The position numbers and the translations under genes are program-made. The notes beneath the pieces were generated by a model that saw nothing but the letters and a program-made list of their open reading frames with translations, ran no database searches and was not told the DNA's origin. Source: Acidobacteriota bacterium (GTDB taxonomy: Bacteria > Acidobacteriota > Thermoanaerobaculia > Multivoradales > SZUA-115). From it: 64,000 nt of DNA. Location: assembly GCA_024277255.1 (NCBI GenBank), contig JAJRVQ010000134.1, forward strand, positions 62,001 through 126,000, written 5' to 3'. Shown piece after piece: positions 32,077 through 41,317 of the stretch (within the stretch, counting starts at the first letter, position 1; each line of letters starts with the position of its first letter).

Positions 32077-32489
32077 TCTTTACTCCACCTCGTAAGTTGA
32101 GACGACGCCGTGGAGAGAAGGGACACGCGCTGCTGCTCGCCTTGCTGGTGCTGGTCATCACCACCACCGGCGCCTTGCTGGTGTCGAGCACCTTGCTGCT
32201 TCGCATGCGGGAGGTCCGAGAGGAGATGGTCGCCTTGCGTTTGACCGCGCTGGCGGACGCGGCGGTCGCCGAGGCCCTGGCACAACTGAGCCGGGGCGGT
32301 GGGCTGCGCGGAGGCGAGAGATCCTTCGGCGGCGGGAGAATCACCAGCGAGGTCATCGCCTCGCGCGGGCGTAGCCGAAGCCTGCTCATCGAAGCTCACT
32401 ACGCCGCGAAAGTGCGGCGAATACAGGTCGAAGTCCTTTTGACTCTGCACGGCCCGCGCGTCGTCTCATGGCGTCCGCTCGCCGCTTGA
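32070..32489 (+). CDS. PilX/GspK-like minor pseudopilin
   Basis: EKGHALLLALLVLVITTTGALLVSSTLLLRM...LTALADAAVAEALAQL; overlaps the upstream gene. Confidence 0.65.
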   Translation: MVIFTPPRKLRRRRGEKGHALLLALLVLVITTTGALLVSSTLLLRMREVREEMVALRLTALADAAVAEALAQLSRGGGLRGGERSFGGGRITSEVIASRGRSRSLLIEAHYAAKVRRIQVEVLLTLHGPRVVSWRPLAA

Positions 32490-32615
32490 CTCGCTCAGCC
32501 GGCCGTGCCACGATTTTGCGGTTGGTTCAAATTTCTGCGGATGAAACGGCTCACTCCGTGGCACAGAGTTACCAACCACTCCACCCATCCACCGCAGCAA
32601 GACGGATGATCCAAC

Positions 32616-33179
32616 ATGGCTGACCCACTGACCGCGCTGAGCTTGCGCATCAACGGCGAAGAGCGCCCGGTGCTCTTCCCCACGCACCACACACTGCTCG
32701 AGGTGCTGCGCGAGGAATGCTCCTTGACCGGCACCAAGCACGGCTGCGAGCTGGGCGAGTGCGGCGCCTGCACGGTCCTGGTCGACGGACAACCGGTCCT
32801 CTCCTGCCTGGTCTTGGCCGCGGAGATGGAAGGCTGCGAGATCGAGACGGTCGAGGGCTTGCAGCGCGGCAACGAACTGCACCCGCTGCAAGCGACCTTC
32901 GCCGACCTCGGCGCCGCCCAGTGCGGCTACTGCACGCCGGGCATCCTGATGGCCGCTCGAGCATTGATCGCAGAGAACCCCGACCCCAGCGATGACGAGA
33001 TCCGCGAAGCGCTGGCGGGCAACCTTTGCCGCTGCACCGGGTACCACAAGATCATCGAGGCGGTGCGTTGGGCAGCCGCCCTGGAGCGCGACGAGAGCGA
33101 TGCCACCGCGCCGGCCGAAGCGCTCTACGGCTCACCGCCGCCCCACAGCGGGCCGCGAGCCGCGCGGGGGGATTCATGA
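32616..33179 (+). CDS. Xanthine oxidase-family [2Fe-2S] small subunit
   Basis: CGKHGCELGECGACTVLVDG-like motif (GTKHGCELGECGACTVLVDGQPVLSCL) and CGYCTPG, NLCRCTGY. Confidence 0.95.
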   Translation: MADPLTALSLRINGEERPVLFPTHHTLLEVLREECSLTGTKHGCELGECGACTVLVDGQPVLSCLVLAAEMEGCEIETVEGLQRGNELHPLQATFADLGAAQCGYCTPGILMAARALIAENPDPSDDEIREALAGNLCRCTGYHKIIEAVRWAAALERDESDATAPAEALYGSPPPHSGPRAARGDS

Positions 33180-33203
33180 CCCGGCCCGGGCCGAGGAGGT
33201 CTC

Positions 33204-35759
33204 ATGGCTGAGCCGATCAAGAGCGAGCAACCGGATCCGGCCGAGGAGCGACCGCTCCACTGGATCGGCACACCTTTCCGCCGGGTCGACGGTCGCGCCA
33301 AAGTCACCGGTCAGACGCGCTATGCAGACGATCTGAGCTTTCCGCGTATGGCCTACATGCGGCTGGTGCGCAGCACCGTGCCCCACGCCCGGATTCGCGC
33401 CATCGACCTCTCCGCGGCGCGGAGTATGCCGGGCGTCCTGGGTTTTCTGACCGGTGAGGACTTGCCCACGCCGTTCGGCATCCTGCCGGTCTCCGAAGAC
33501 GAGCATGCCCTGTGCCAGGACAAGGTCCGCTTCGTCGGCGATCCGGTGGTCGCGGTGGCGGCGCTCAGCGAAGAGCAAGCCTACGAGGCGGCGCTGGCGG
33601 TCGAGGTCGACTATGAGCCGCTGGCCACGATCTCAGGGATCGACGAAGCGCTGGCGACGGCCGTACCACGCATTCACCAGTACGGGGACCACGGCAACGT
33701 ACACAAGGCGGTTTCGATGCGCTTTGGCGATACCGATGCCGGCTTCGAGGCCGCCGACCTGATCCTCGAAGACACCTCGTACTATGAGGGCAACACCCAT
33801 CTGGCGATCGAGCAGCACGCCGCTGTAGCGCTGACCGAGGACGACGACCGAGTCACCCTCTACTCGTCTACGCAGACGCCCCACTACGTGCACCGAGCGC
33901 TGGCCAAGGTCCTCGGACTGCCGGCCGCCAGAGTGCGGGTGATCGCCTGTTCCAACGGCGGAGGCTTCGGCGGCAAGAGCGACCCCTTCCATCACGAGAT
34001 CGCCGTCGCCAAGATGGCGCTCAAGCTGGGTCGCCCGGTGAAGATCTCGCTCACTCGCGAAGAGGTCTTCTACTGCCACCGCGGGCGCCACCCGGTGCTG
34101 ATGCATCTGCGCACCGGCTTCAAACGCGACGGCTCGATGACCGCGCAGCACCTTCAGACGGCCCTCGACGGAGGCGCCTACGGCTCCTACGGCGTCGCCT
34201 CGACCTACTACACCGGTGCGCTGCAAACCGTCACCTACCAACTGCCGAGCTACCACTTCGAGGGGGTTCGCACCTTCACCAACAAGCCGCCTTGCGGCCC
34301 GAAGCGAGGCCACGGCACGCCGCAGCCGCGCTTCGCGCTGGAGACCCACCTCGACAAGGCGGCGCACCAGCTGGGAATCGACCCGGCCGATCTGCGGCTG
34401 CACAACCTCGTCGAGGCGAACAGCGTCACCGCCAACTGGCTGCGCATCGGTACCATGGGCTTGCGGGAGTGCATCGAGGCGGTGGTCGAGGGCAGCGACT
34501 GGCGCCGGCGCTACGGCAAGCTGCCGCACGGTCGCGGCCTCGGGCTGGCTTGCGGTTCCTATCTTTGCGGCGCCGGCCTGCCGATCTACTGGAATCACAT
34601 GCCGCAATCCGCGGTGCAGTTGAAGCTCGACCGTAGCGGCGGGGTCGCCGTCTTCTGCGGCGAGAGCGAGATCGGACAGGGTTCCGACAGCGTCCTCGCG
34701 GCGGTCGTCGCCGAGGTGCTCGGCGTCGATCTGGCCGACATTCGCCTCTGCGTCGCCGATACCGACCTGACCCCGGTCGATCTCGGCAGCTACTCCTCAC
34801 GGGTGACCCTGATGGTCGGCAATGCCGCACAGCAAGCCGCCGAACGGGCCCGTGAGTTGATCGCCGGCGCCGTGGCCGAGCGACTCAAAGTCCCTGCGCA
34901 GCTGCTGACCTTCGCCGAGGGCCGAGTGTTCAACAGCGGCAACCCCGCCACCGGCCTCTCCTTCGCCGAGGCGGTGATTTGCACCGAAGCGACGATCGGC
35001 ACCATCGGCACCACCGGCTCCTACACCCCGCCCCGTTCGCCGGGGCGCTATCGCGGTAGCGGAGTCGGCCCCTCCCCGGCCTATTCCTACACCGCGGCGG
35101 TGATCGAAACCGAGGTCGATCCGGCCACCGGCCTGTACGAGGTTCGCCATGTCTGGATCGCCCATGACATCGGACGCGCCCTCAACCCGGTACTGACTCT
35201 CGGCCAGGTCGAAGGCGGCGTCTATATGGGGTTGGGCGAAGCTCAGATGGAGGAGCAGAGTTTCCGCCGCCTGCCCGAGCGGATGTCCGCGGCGCTGGTC
35301 CATAAGGCGCCGTCGATCCTCGAATACAAGAGCCCCACCTTCCAGGACATGCCACCGGTGACCACCTACCTGATCGAGGAACCGGACCCGCAAGGTCCGT
35401 TCGGCGCCAAAGAGGTCGGCCAAGGCCCCCTCCTGCCGATCATGCCGGCGCTGGCCAACTCGATCTTCGACGCCGTCGGCGTGCGCATCGATCAAGTTCC
35501 GATCCACCCGCACATGATCGTCAAGGCGCTGGAAGCCAAGGCGGCGGGCAAACCCGCCCGCTTCGGCCCCGCCACCTTCCCCGAAGTCGATTTTGGCGAG
35601 GAGCTGGTGGTTCCGACGCCGGCCGAAGGGGGTGATGGACGGGCCATCAGCGACTTCAAGCACAAGTTGCGAGGCGGCATGCGGGGATCGTCCGGCACCA
35701 TGACGACGCGCGAAGAGGCGCTGGAGGAGAAGAGGGATGCTCCGCTTACCACCGTTTGA
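33204..35759 (+). CDS. Xanthine oxidase-family molybdopterin-binding large subunit
   Basis: GTPFRRVDGRAKVTGQTRYADDL...NGGGFGGKSDPFHHEIAVAK...QPRFALETHLDKAAHQLGIDP. Confidence 0.95.
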   Translation: MAEPIKSEQPDPAEERPLHWIGTPFRRVDGRAKVTGQTRYADDLSFPRMAYMRLVRSTVPHARIRAIDLSAARSMPGVLGFLTGEDLPTPFGILPVSEDEHALCQDKVRFVGDPVVAVAALSEEQAYEAALAVEVDYEPLATISGIDEALATAVPRIHQYGDHGNVHKAVSMRFGDTDAGFEAADLILEDTSYYEGNTHLAIEQHAAVALTEDDDRVTLYSSTQTPHYVHRALAKVLGLPAARVRVIACSNGGGFGGKSDPFHHEIAVAKMALKLGRPVKISLTREEVFYCHRGRHPVLMHLRTGFKRDGSMTAQHLQTALDGGAYGSYGVASTYYTGALQTVTYQLPSYHFEGVRTFTNKPPCGPKRGHGTPQPRFALETHLDKAAHQLGIDPADLRLHNLVEANSVTANWLRIGTMGLRECIEAVVEGSDWRRRYGKLPHGRGLGLACGSYLCGAGLPIYWNHMPQSAVQLKLDRSGGVAVFCGESEIGQGSDSVLAAVVAEVLGVDLADIRLCVADTDLTPVDLGSYSSRVTLMVGNAAQQAAERARELIAGAVAERLKVPAQLLTFAEGRVFNSGNPATGLSFAEAVICTEATIGTIGTTGSYTPPRSPGRYRGSGVGPSPAYSYTAAVIETEVDPATGLYEVRHVWIAHDIGRALNPVLTLGQVEGGVYMGLGEAQMEEQSFRRLPERMSAALVHKAPSILEYKSPTFQDMPPVTTYLIEEPDPQGPFGAKEVGQGPLLPIMPALANSIFDAVGVRIDQVPIHPHMIVKALEAKAAGKPARFGPATFPEVDFGEELVVPTPAEGGDGRAISDFKHKLRGGMRGSSGTMTTREEALEEKRDAPLTTV

Positions 35760-36795
35760 CCTTCGCCGGGCGGCCACCGTCGGTGAGGTGGCGCGGATCC
35801 TCGCCGGCGAAGGTGCGCGAGAGGGGCGACAGGTTCGCCTGGTCGCCGGTGGCACCGACCTGTGGCCCAACATGAAGCGCCGCCACCAGAGCGCCGATAC
35901 GGTGATCAGTCTGCGCGGCGTCGCCGGACTTAGCGGGGTGAGCAACGGTGGCGGTGAGCTGCGTCTCGGTGCCACCACCACGCTGAGCCAGGCCGTCGCC
36001 GATCCCACGATCCGCGGTCGCTACCCGGCCTTGGCGCGCGCGGTGGCCAGCATTTCGACCCCGGTCCTGCGCAACATGGGGACCCTCGGCGGCAACCTCT
36101 GCCTGGACACCCGTTGCACCTACTACAACCAGAACGAAGAGTGGCGGCGCTCGATCGACTACTGCATGAAAGAGGCGGGCAGCGTCTGCTGGGTAGCCCC
36201 CGGATCATCGCGCTGCTGGGCCATCTCAGCCAGCGATTCGGCGCCGATTCTCTGCGCCCTCAAGGCACGAGTCCGCCTGGTGTCGAGTGGCGGCGAGCGG
36301 GTGATCGCGGTGGAAGACCTCTTCGCCGACGACGGTATCGAGTATCTCGCCAAACGGCCGGACGAGGTGCTCACCGAGATCCTGCTGCCCGCCGCCTCCG
36401 CTCACGGCGACGAGACGGACAGCTGCCGCGCCGCCTACTGGAAGTTGCGCCGTCGCGGTTCGATCGACTTCGCGGTGCTCTCCGCTTGCGTCGCCGTGTG
36501 GATGGATGGATCGGGAACCGTCACCGACGCACGCATCTATCTGGGTGCCGTAGCTTCGCGGCCCAGCGCCGCCGCCGAAGCCGCCGCCGCTCTGCTCGGC
36601 AAGCCGCTGACCCCCGATTCGATCGCCGAAGCCTCCCGCCTGGCTCGCCGGGCCGCCACGCCGCTCGACAACACCGACTTCCAGGCCCAGTGGCGCGGTA
36701 CGATGGTGGGTCGCTACCTCGAAGCCGCTCTGCGTGAGTGCGCCGGCCTCGAGAGCGAGCGGCTACCCCCAAAACACCACCTCCCTGTACTCTAG
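35737..36795 (+). CDS. FAD-binding subunit with extra Cys cluster, 4-hydroxybenzoyl-CoA reductase beta-like
   Basis: VAGGTDLWPNMKRR; NLCLDTRCTYYNQNEEWRRSIDYCMKEAGSVCWVAPGSSRCWA insertion (CX15CX7CX8C). Confidence 0.85.
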   Translation: MLRLPPFDLRRAATVGEVARILAGEGAREGRQVRLVAGGTDLWPNMKRRHQSADTVISLRGVAGLSGVSNGGGELRLGATTTLSQAVADPTIRGRYPALARAVASISTPVLRNMGTLGGNLCLDTRCTYYNQNEEWRRSIDYCMKEAGSVCWVAPGSSRCWAISASDSAPILCALKARVRLVSSGGERVIAVEDLFADDGIEYLAKRPDEVLTEILLPAASAHGDETDSCRAAYWKLRRRGSIDFAVLSACVAVWMDGSGTVTDARIYLGAVASRPSAAAEAAAALLGKPLTPDSIAEASRLARRAATPLDNTDFQAQWRGTMVGRYLEAALRECAGLESERLPPKHHLPVL

Positions 36796-36848
36796 AGCCA
36801 CCGCTCCTTCATCTACATTTCAGTCCTGCGTCTCAACGGAGAACTACT

Positions 36849-37826
36849 GTGTCCGATCTACCGGAAAACTTGACCGATGGCCAGGTGGTCATCACCGGAT
36901 CGCTGGCCTTCGACAACATCATGGACTTCCCCGGTTACTTCAAGGATCACATCCTGCCGGAGAAGGTGCACGTGATCAATATCTCGTTCCTGGTCGACAA
37001 GATGACCCGGCAGCGCGGCGGCTGCGCCGCCAACATCGCCTACACCGTGGCCTTGCTCGGCGGCTCGCCGCGGATCGTCGCCACCGCCGGCAGCGATTTC
37101 GACAAGTACCGCGAGTGGCTGGTGGAGCAGAAGATCGACGTCGGTGGCATCCGCATCTTCGAGGACGAGATTACCGCCTGCTGCTACATCACCACCGATC
37201 GCGCCGACTGTCAGATCACCGGCTTCTTCGTCGGCGCGATGAAACGGGCCAGCGAGTTGAGCATCATCGCCGAAGCCGGCGACCGAGCCGCGCTCTGCTT
37301 CGTGGCACCCGACGATCCGGACGCCATGATGCGCCACTGTGCGGAGGCTCGCCAAGCCGGCCTACCGTTCATGTTCGACCCCTCCTTCCAGGTGACGGCG
37401 ATGGACGGCGAAGCGCTGGCGACCGCCTCGGAGGGCGCTTGGGCCTTGGTGGTCAATGACTACGAGTTCACTGTCTTGCGCGAGAAGACCGGCAAGAGCA
37501 CCGACCAGCTGCGCTCCGAACACGACCTCATCGTCGTCACCTACGGCGAGAAGGGCAGTGAGATCCTCGAGCGCGATGGCTCTACCCTGAAGATTCCGGC
37601 AGCCAAAGCCAGCAAGGTCGTCGATCCAACCGGCGCCGGCGACTCCTTCCGCGGCGGCCTTCTGGCGGGACTCAAACGGGGGTTCGATCTGGCGACCGCG
37701 GCCAGGATGGGGAGCGTCGCCGCTGTCTATTGCGTCGAGGCCTACGGACCGCAGAGCCAGCGCTACACCGACGAGGAGTTCTTCGCCCGCTTCCGCAACA
37801 GCTTTGGCTTCTCCCCCATCGATTGA
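36849..37826 (+). CDS. PfkB-family carbohydrate/nucleoside kinase
   Basis: VVITGSLAFDNIMDFPG...RGGCAANIAYTVALLGG...VVDPTGAGDSFRGGLLAGL. Confidence 0.9.
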   Translation: MSDLPENLTDGQVVITGSLAFDNIMDFPGYFKDHILPEKVHVINISFLVDKMTRQRGGCAANIAYTVALLGGSPRIVATAGSDFDKYREWLVEQKIDVGGIRIFEDEITACCYITTDRADCQITGFFVGAMKRASELSIIAEAGDRAALCFVAPDDPDAMMRHCAEARQAGLPFMFDPSFQVTAMDGEALATASEGAWALVVNDYEFTVLREKTGKSTDQLRSEHDLIVVTYGEKGSEILERDGSTLKIPAAKASKVVDPTGAGDSFRGGLLAGLKRGFDLATAARMGSVAAVYCVEAYGPQSQRYTDEEFFARFRNSFGFSPID

Positions 37827-37895
37827 CCGGCGACCGCCGACCGGCAGACGACTGGACACAGCCGCTGACCCACACCGCCACCCAGTGGAGCCACC

Positions 37896-38714
37896 ATGAC
37901 GCAACCCACCACCCTGCCCTGCGGAGAGTCTTTCAATCTCGCTGAATTCGACCCCTCTTTTTCCGGCGGGATGGAGAGGAAACGCCAGGCGAAAGCGGAA
38001 ACCAAAGACAATTTGGAGGCGCTCTTAGACCTTCAGGCCCGCCTCTACGCCGAGAACCGCCATTCGCTGTTGGTGGTACTCCAAGCGATGGACGCCGCCG
38101 GCAAGGACGGCACCATCAAGCATGTGATGGGAGCGTTCAACCCGCAGGGTGTGCGGGTCACCTCGTTCAAGGTTCCCTCCAAGCTCGAGCTGGCGCACGA
38201 CTTTCTCTGGCGCGTCCATCGGGCGGCACCACCTCGCGGCATGGTCGGCATCTTCAACCGCTCGCACTACGAAGATGTACTGATCGTACGCGTCCTCGGG
38301 CTTGCCCCGGAAGCGCTGTGGCGCAAGCGCTTCGACCACATCAACGCCTTCGAGAAACTGCTCAGCGACCACGGTACGACGGTCGTCAAGATCTTCCTGC
38401 ACGTCAGCCCCGAGGAGCAGGCCGTGCGCCTGCAAGCGCGCCTCGACACGCCGGGTAAGGAGTGGAAGTTCAACCCCGACGACCTCGGCGCCCGCCGGCA
38501 GTGGGCCGACTACATGGCTGCTTACGAGGAAGCTCTGACTCGCTGCAACACGCCCTGGGCTCCCTGGCATGTGGTTCCGGCCGACCGCAAGTGGTATCGA
38601 AACTTGGCCGTTTCGCGCATCGTGCGACGAACTCTGGAGGCGCTGAACCCCTCTTACCCGGATCCCGAACCGGGCTTGGAAGCAATGGTGATCCCGCCGG
38701 TTCACTGGCCCTGA
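37896..38714 (+). CDS. Polyphosphate kinase 2 family protein
   Basis: LLVVLQAMDAAGKDGTIKHVMGAFNPQGVRVTSFKVPS...FNRSHYEDVLIVRV...PWHVVPADRKWYRNLAVSRI. Confidence 0.95.
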   Translation: MTQPTTLPCGESFNLAEFDPSFSGGMERKRQAKAETKDNLEALLDLQARLYAENRHSLLVVLQAMDAAGKDGTIKHVMGAFNPQGVRVTSFKVPSKLELAHDFLWRVHRAAPPRGMVGIFNRSHYEDVLIVRVLGLAPEALWRKRFDHINAFEKLLSDHGTTVVKIFLHVSPEEQAVRLQARLDTPGKEWKFNPDDLGARRQWADYMAAYEEALTRCNTPWAPWHVVPADRKWYRNLAVSRIVRRTLEALNPSYPDPEPGLEAMVIPPVHWP

Positions 38715-38823
38715 CTCAGAGTAGCCTGTCCCGAGTCGCCGGTTTGACTGCACTTCCACGGTGTCGGGGAGGGCCGAGGAAGCTTCCGGCGCGTACACTC
38801 CACGGGGGACGGGAAAAACTTCG

Positions 38824-41280
38824 ATGATTCAAGACATTCGAGTCGCTTTGCGCAGCCTGGCCAAGAGCCCGGCCTTCGCCGCCGTGGTCGTTCTCACGCT
38901 CGCCCTCGGCATCGGCGCGATCACCTCTGTGTTCAGCGTGGTCAACGGTGCGCTCCTCTCCGCTCTACCCTTCGACGAGCCGGAGCGCATCGTTCTCCTG
39001 CGGGGTAGCTGGCGAGAGGGAGCTGACGCCACCCCTTCGCAGACCTCCTACAGCGATTTTCTCGACTACCGCGAGCGAGGCAATGCACTCGCCAACTTGG
39101 CCGCCTTCAGCGAAGAACCGCGGTATTTCGTTCTCAGCCTGGGCGCCGTCAGCGAGCAGATCCAGGGTGAGTTCGTCTCCGCCGAGTATTTCGACATCCT
39201 GGGAGTCCGTGCCGCCGAGGGGAGATTTTTCGTCCCGGAGGAAGACCAGTTGCCGGACGGCAGCCGGGTCGCCGTACTCAGTTACGACACCTGGAAGACC
39301 ACTTTCGGCGGCGATCTTTCGATTCTCGGCAAGACGATTCTACTCAGCGAGAACGGCTACCAGGTGGTGGGGATCGCGCCGCGAGGATTCAAAGGCATCT
39401 CGGATCAAGCCGACCTGTTTCTCCCGGTCACTACCGCTGCCAACTTGTACAGCAGAGCCATCCTCGACAACCGTGCGTACCGCTGGCTCTCCTCCATCGG
39501 CCGACTCAGGGATGGGGCCTCGGTCGAGCAAGCGACAGCGGAGATGGAGGCTGTCGCCGCGAGCTTGGCCGAGAACTATCCGGACACCAACGAGAAGGCG
39601 GAGGTCGTCGCCGAAACGCTGGTGGACGCTGTCCAGGGCTCCCTGCGCAAGGGGCTGCTCATCCTGCTGTTCGCCGCCGCATTCGTTCTCTTGATCGGCT
39701 GCGTCAACATCGCCAACCTGTTGCTCACCCGAGCCATGGCGCGACAGGGAGAGATCTCCGTGCGCGCAGCACTGGGCGCCAGCCGCCGCCAACTGATCCG
39801 CCAAGTCCTGGCCGAGAGTCTGGTACTCGCCGCTTTCGGCTGCGCCGTCGGCCTGTTGCTGGCGGTGTGGTCGACCAAGCTCCTGGTCAACGCTAGCGGT
39901 GTGGTGTTCAGAGACTCCGTGGCGCTCGGCCTAGACCCCATGGTGGTCGCCGCCGCCTTGATCGCATCGGTCTTCGCCGGACTCGGATTCGGCCTACTGC
40001 CGGCGTTGAGCGGCACTCGGGTCAACCTCAGCCAAACGCTCAAAGAGGGCGGCAAGACATCCTCCAGTCGCGGTCGCCAGCGGTTGCAGGGCGCGCTGGT
40101 CGTGGCCGAAGTCGCCTTGGCTCTACTGCTCTTCGTCGGCGCCGGCTTGATGATCCGCAGTTTCGTCAACCTCCAGCAGGCCGACCTGGGCTTCCGGCCC
40201 AACAACCTGCTGACCCTGCGCATCGACGTCAAGGGCAACCGCTACAAGACCATCCCCTCACAAGTGAACCTGGCCAACGAACTACTCGAGCGCCTGCGCG
40301 CGGTGGCGGGAGTCAAGTCCGTCGCCTTGTCCAGTCCCGATGTCCCAACCGACGACTTCAAGGCGACCTACATCTCGCTACAAGAGCGCGAGGATGTGGC
40401 GGTCAACGACGACCTGGCGCTGGAGTACCATCGCGTCTCGCCCGACTACTTCACGACTCTCGGCATTCTGCTGACCCATGGGCGGCCATTCACCGCCTCT
40501 GACGTAGCGACCAACCAGCCCGCGGTGATCACCTCCGAGAGCATCTTCCAACGTTACTGGGCCGGGAATCAGGGAATTGGCAGAAAGCTCCGCTTCGCTC
40601 AGGTGAGCGGAACCCCACCGTGGATGCTGGTGTTCGGCATCAGCGGCGATGTTCTCCACGAAGGGCTCAAGGAGGACGGGCGTAAGCACCAGGACCTCTA
40701 CATGCCGATACTGCAGCTCGGGTTTGACAGCAGCGGCTTGGTCAACATTTTGGTTCGCTCCGAGGAGGGCGTCGATCCCACCAGCCTGGTCAGCAACTTG
40801 CGGCAGGAGATTCTTTCGGTGACCAACGGCCTCCCCGTCTTCGACGTGGCGACGTTGGAAGAGAGGCTGGACCGGCAAGTCGCCCACGATCGGTTCCTGG
40901 TTCTTCTCATGTCGTTGTTCGCCCTGATGGCACTGGTCCTGGCGGCGGTGGGTATCTATGGCGTCATCTCCTACGCCGTCACCCAGCGCACCAAAGAGAT
41001 CGGTGTGCGCATGGCTTTGGGAGCCGACCGTAACCAAGTCCTCAAGCTGATCGTGCGCCGCGGCATGGACCTCGCGATCATCGGCGTGGCTCTTGGGCTT
41101 ACCTCCGCACTGGCTCTCACCCGGCTGCTGCGCGGGCTGCTCTATGGCATCGGCACCCTGGATCCGGCCACCCTCGCCTCCACCGCCGTCTTCCTGATCT
41201 TGGTGGCGATGGTCGCCAGCTACATACCAGCCAGGAAAGCCACCAGGATCGAACCCACGGTCACCCTGCGCGCCGACTGA
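38824..41280 (+). CDS. ABC transporter permease, ADOP-type (MacB/FtsX domains)
   Basis: MIQDIRVALRSLAKSPAFAAVVVLTLALGIGA...TSVFSVVNGALL; two FtsX-like TM regions; no adjacent ATPase. Confidence 0.93.
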   Translation: MIQDIRVALRSLAKSPAFAAVVVLTLALGIGAITSVFSVVNGALLSALPFDEPERIVLLRGSWREGADATPSQTSYSDFLDYRERGNALANLAAFSEEPRYFVLSLGAVSEQIQGEFVSAEYFDILGVRAAEGRFFVPEEDQLPDGSRVAVLSYDTWKTTFGGDLSILGKTILLSENGYQVVGIAPRGFKGISDQADLFLPVTTAANLYSRAILDNRAYRWLSSIGRLRDGASVEQATAEMEAVAASLAENYPDTNEKAEVVAETLVDAVQGSLRKGLLILLFAAAFVLLIGCVNIANLLLTRAMARQGEISVRAALGASRRQLIRQVLAESLVLAAFGCAVGLLLAVWSTKLLVNASGVVFRDSVALGLDPMVVAAALIASVFAGLGFGLLPALSGTRVNLSQTLKEGGKTSSSRGRQRLQGALVVAEVALALLLFVGAGLMIRSFVNLQQADLGFRPNNLLTLRIDVKGNRYKTIPSQVNLANELLERLRAVAGVKSVALSSPDVPTDDFKATYISLQEREDVAVNDDLALEYHRVSPDYFTTLGILLTHGRPFTASDVATNQPAVITSESIFQRYWAGNQGIGRKLRFAQVSGTPPWMLVFGISGDVLHEGLKEDGRKHQDLYMPILQLGFDSSGLVNILVRSEEGVDPTSLVSNLRQEILSVTNGLPVFDVATLEERLDRQVAHDRFLVLLMSLFALMALVLAAVGIYGVISYAVTQRTKEIGVRMALGADRNQVLKLIVRRGMDLAIIGVALGLTSALALTRLLRGLLYGIGTLDPATLASTAVFLILVAMVASYIPARKATRIEPTVTLRAD

Positions 41281-41317
41281 AGGCCGCCCTGCGGCACCCT
41301 GACACGCGGCCGGTGGC

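Noticed and set aside
32565-32581. Sigma-54 promoter (TGGCACAGAGTTACCA) upstream of the molybdoenzyme genes
   Set aside because: Lacks the invariant GC of the -12 element
38824-41280. MacB-type antibiotic efflux system
   Set aside because: No adjacent ATPase or membrane fusion protein; architecture fits the abundant ADOP permease family instead
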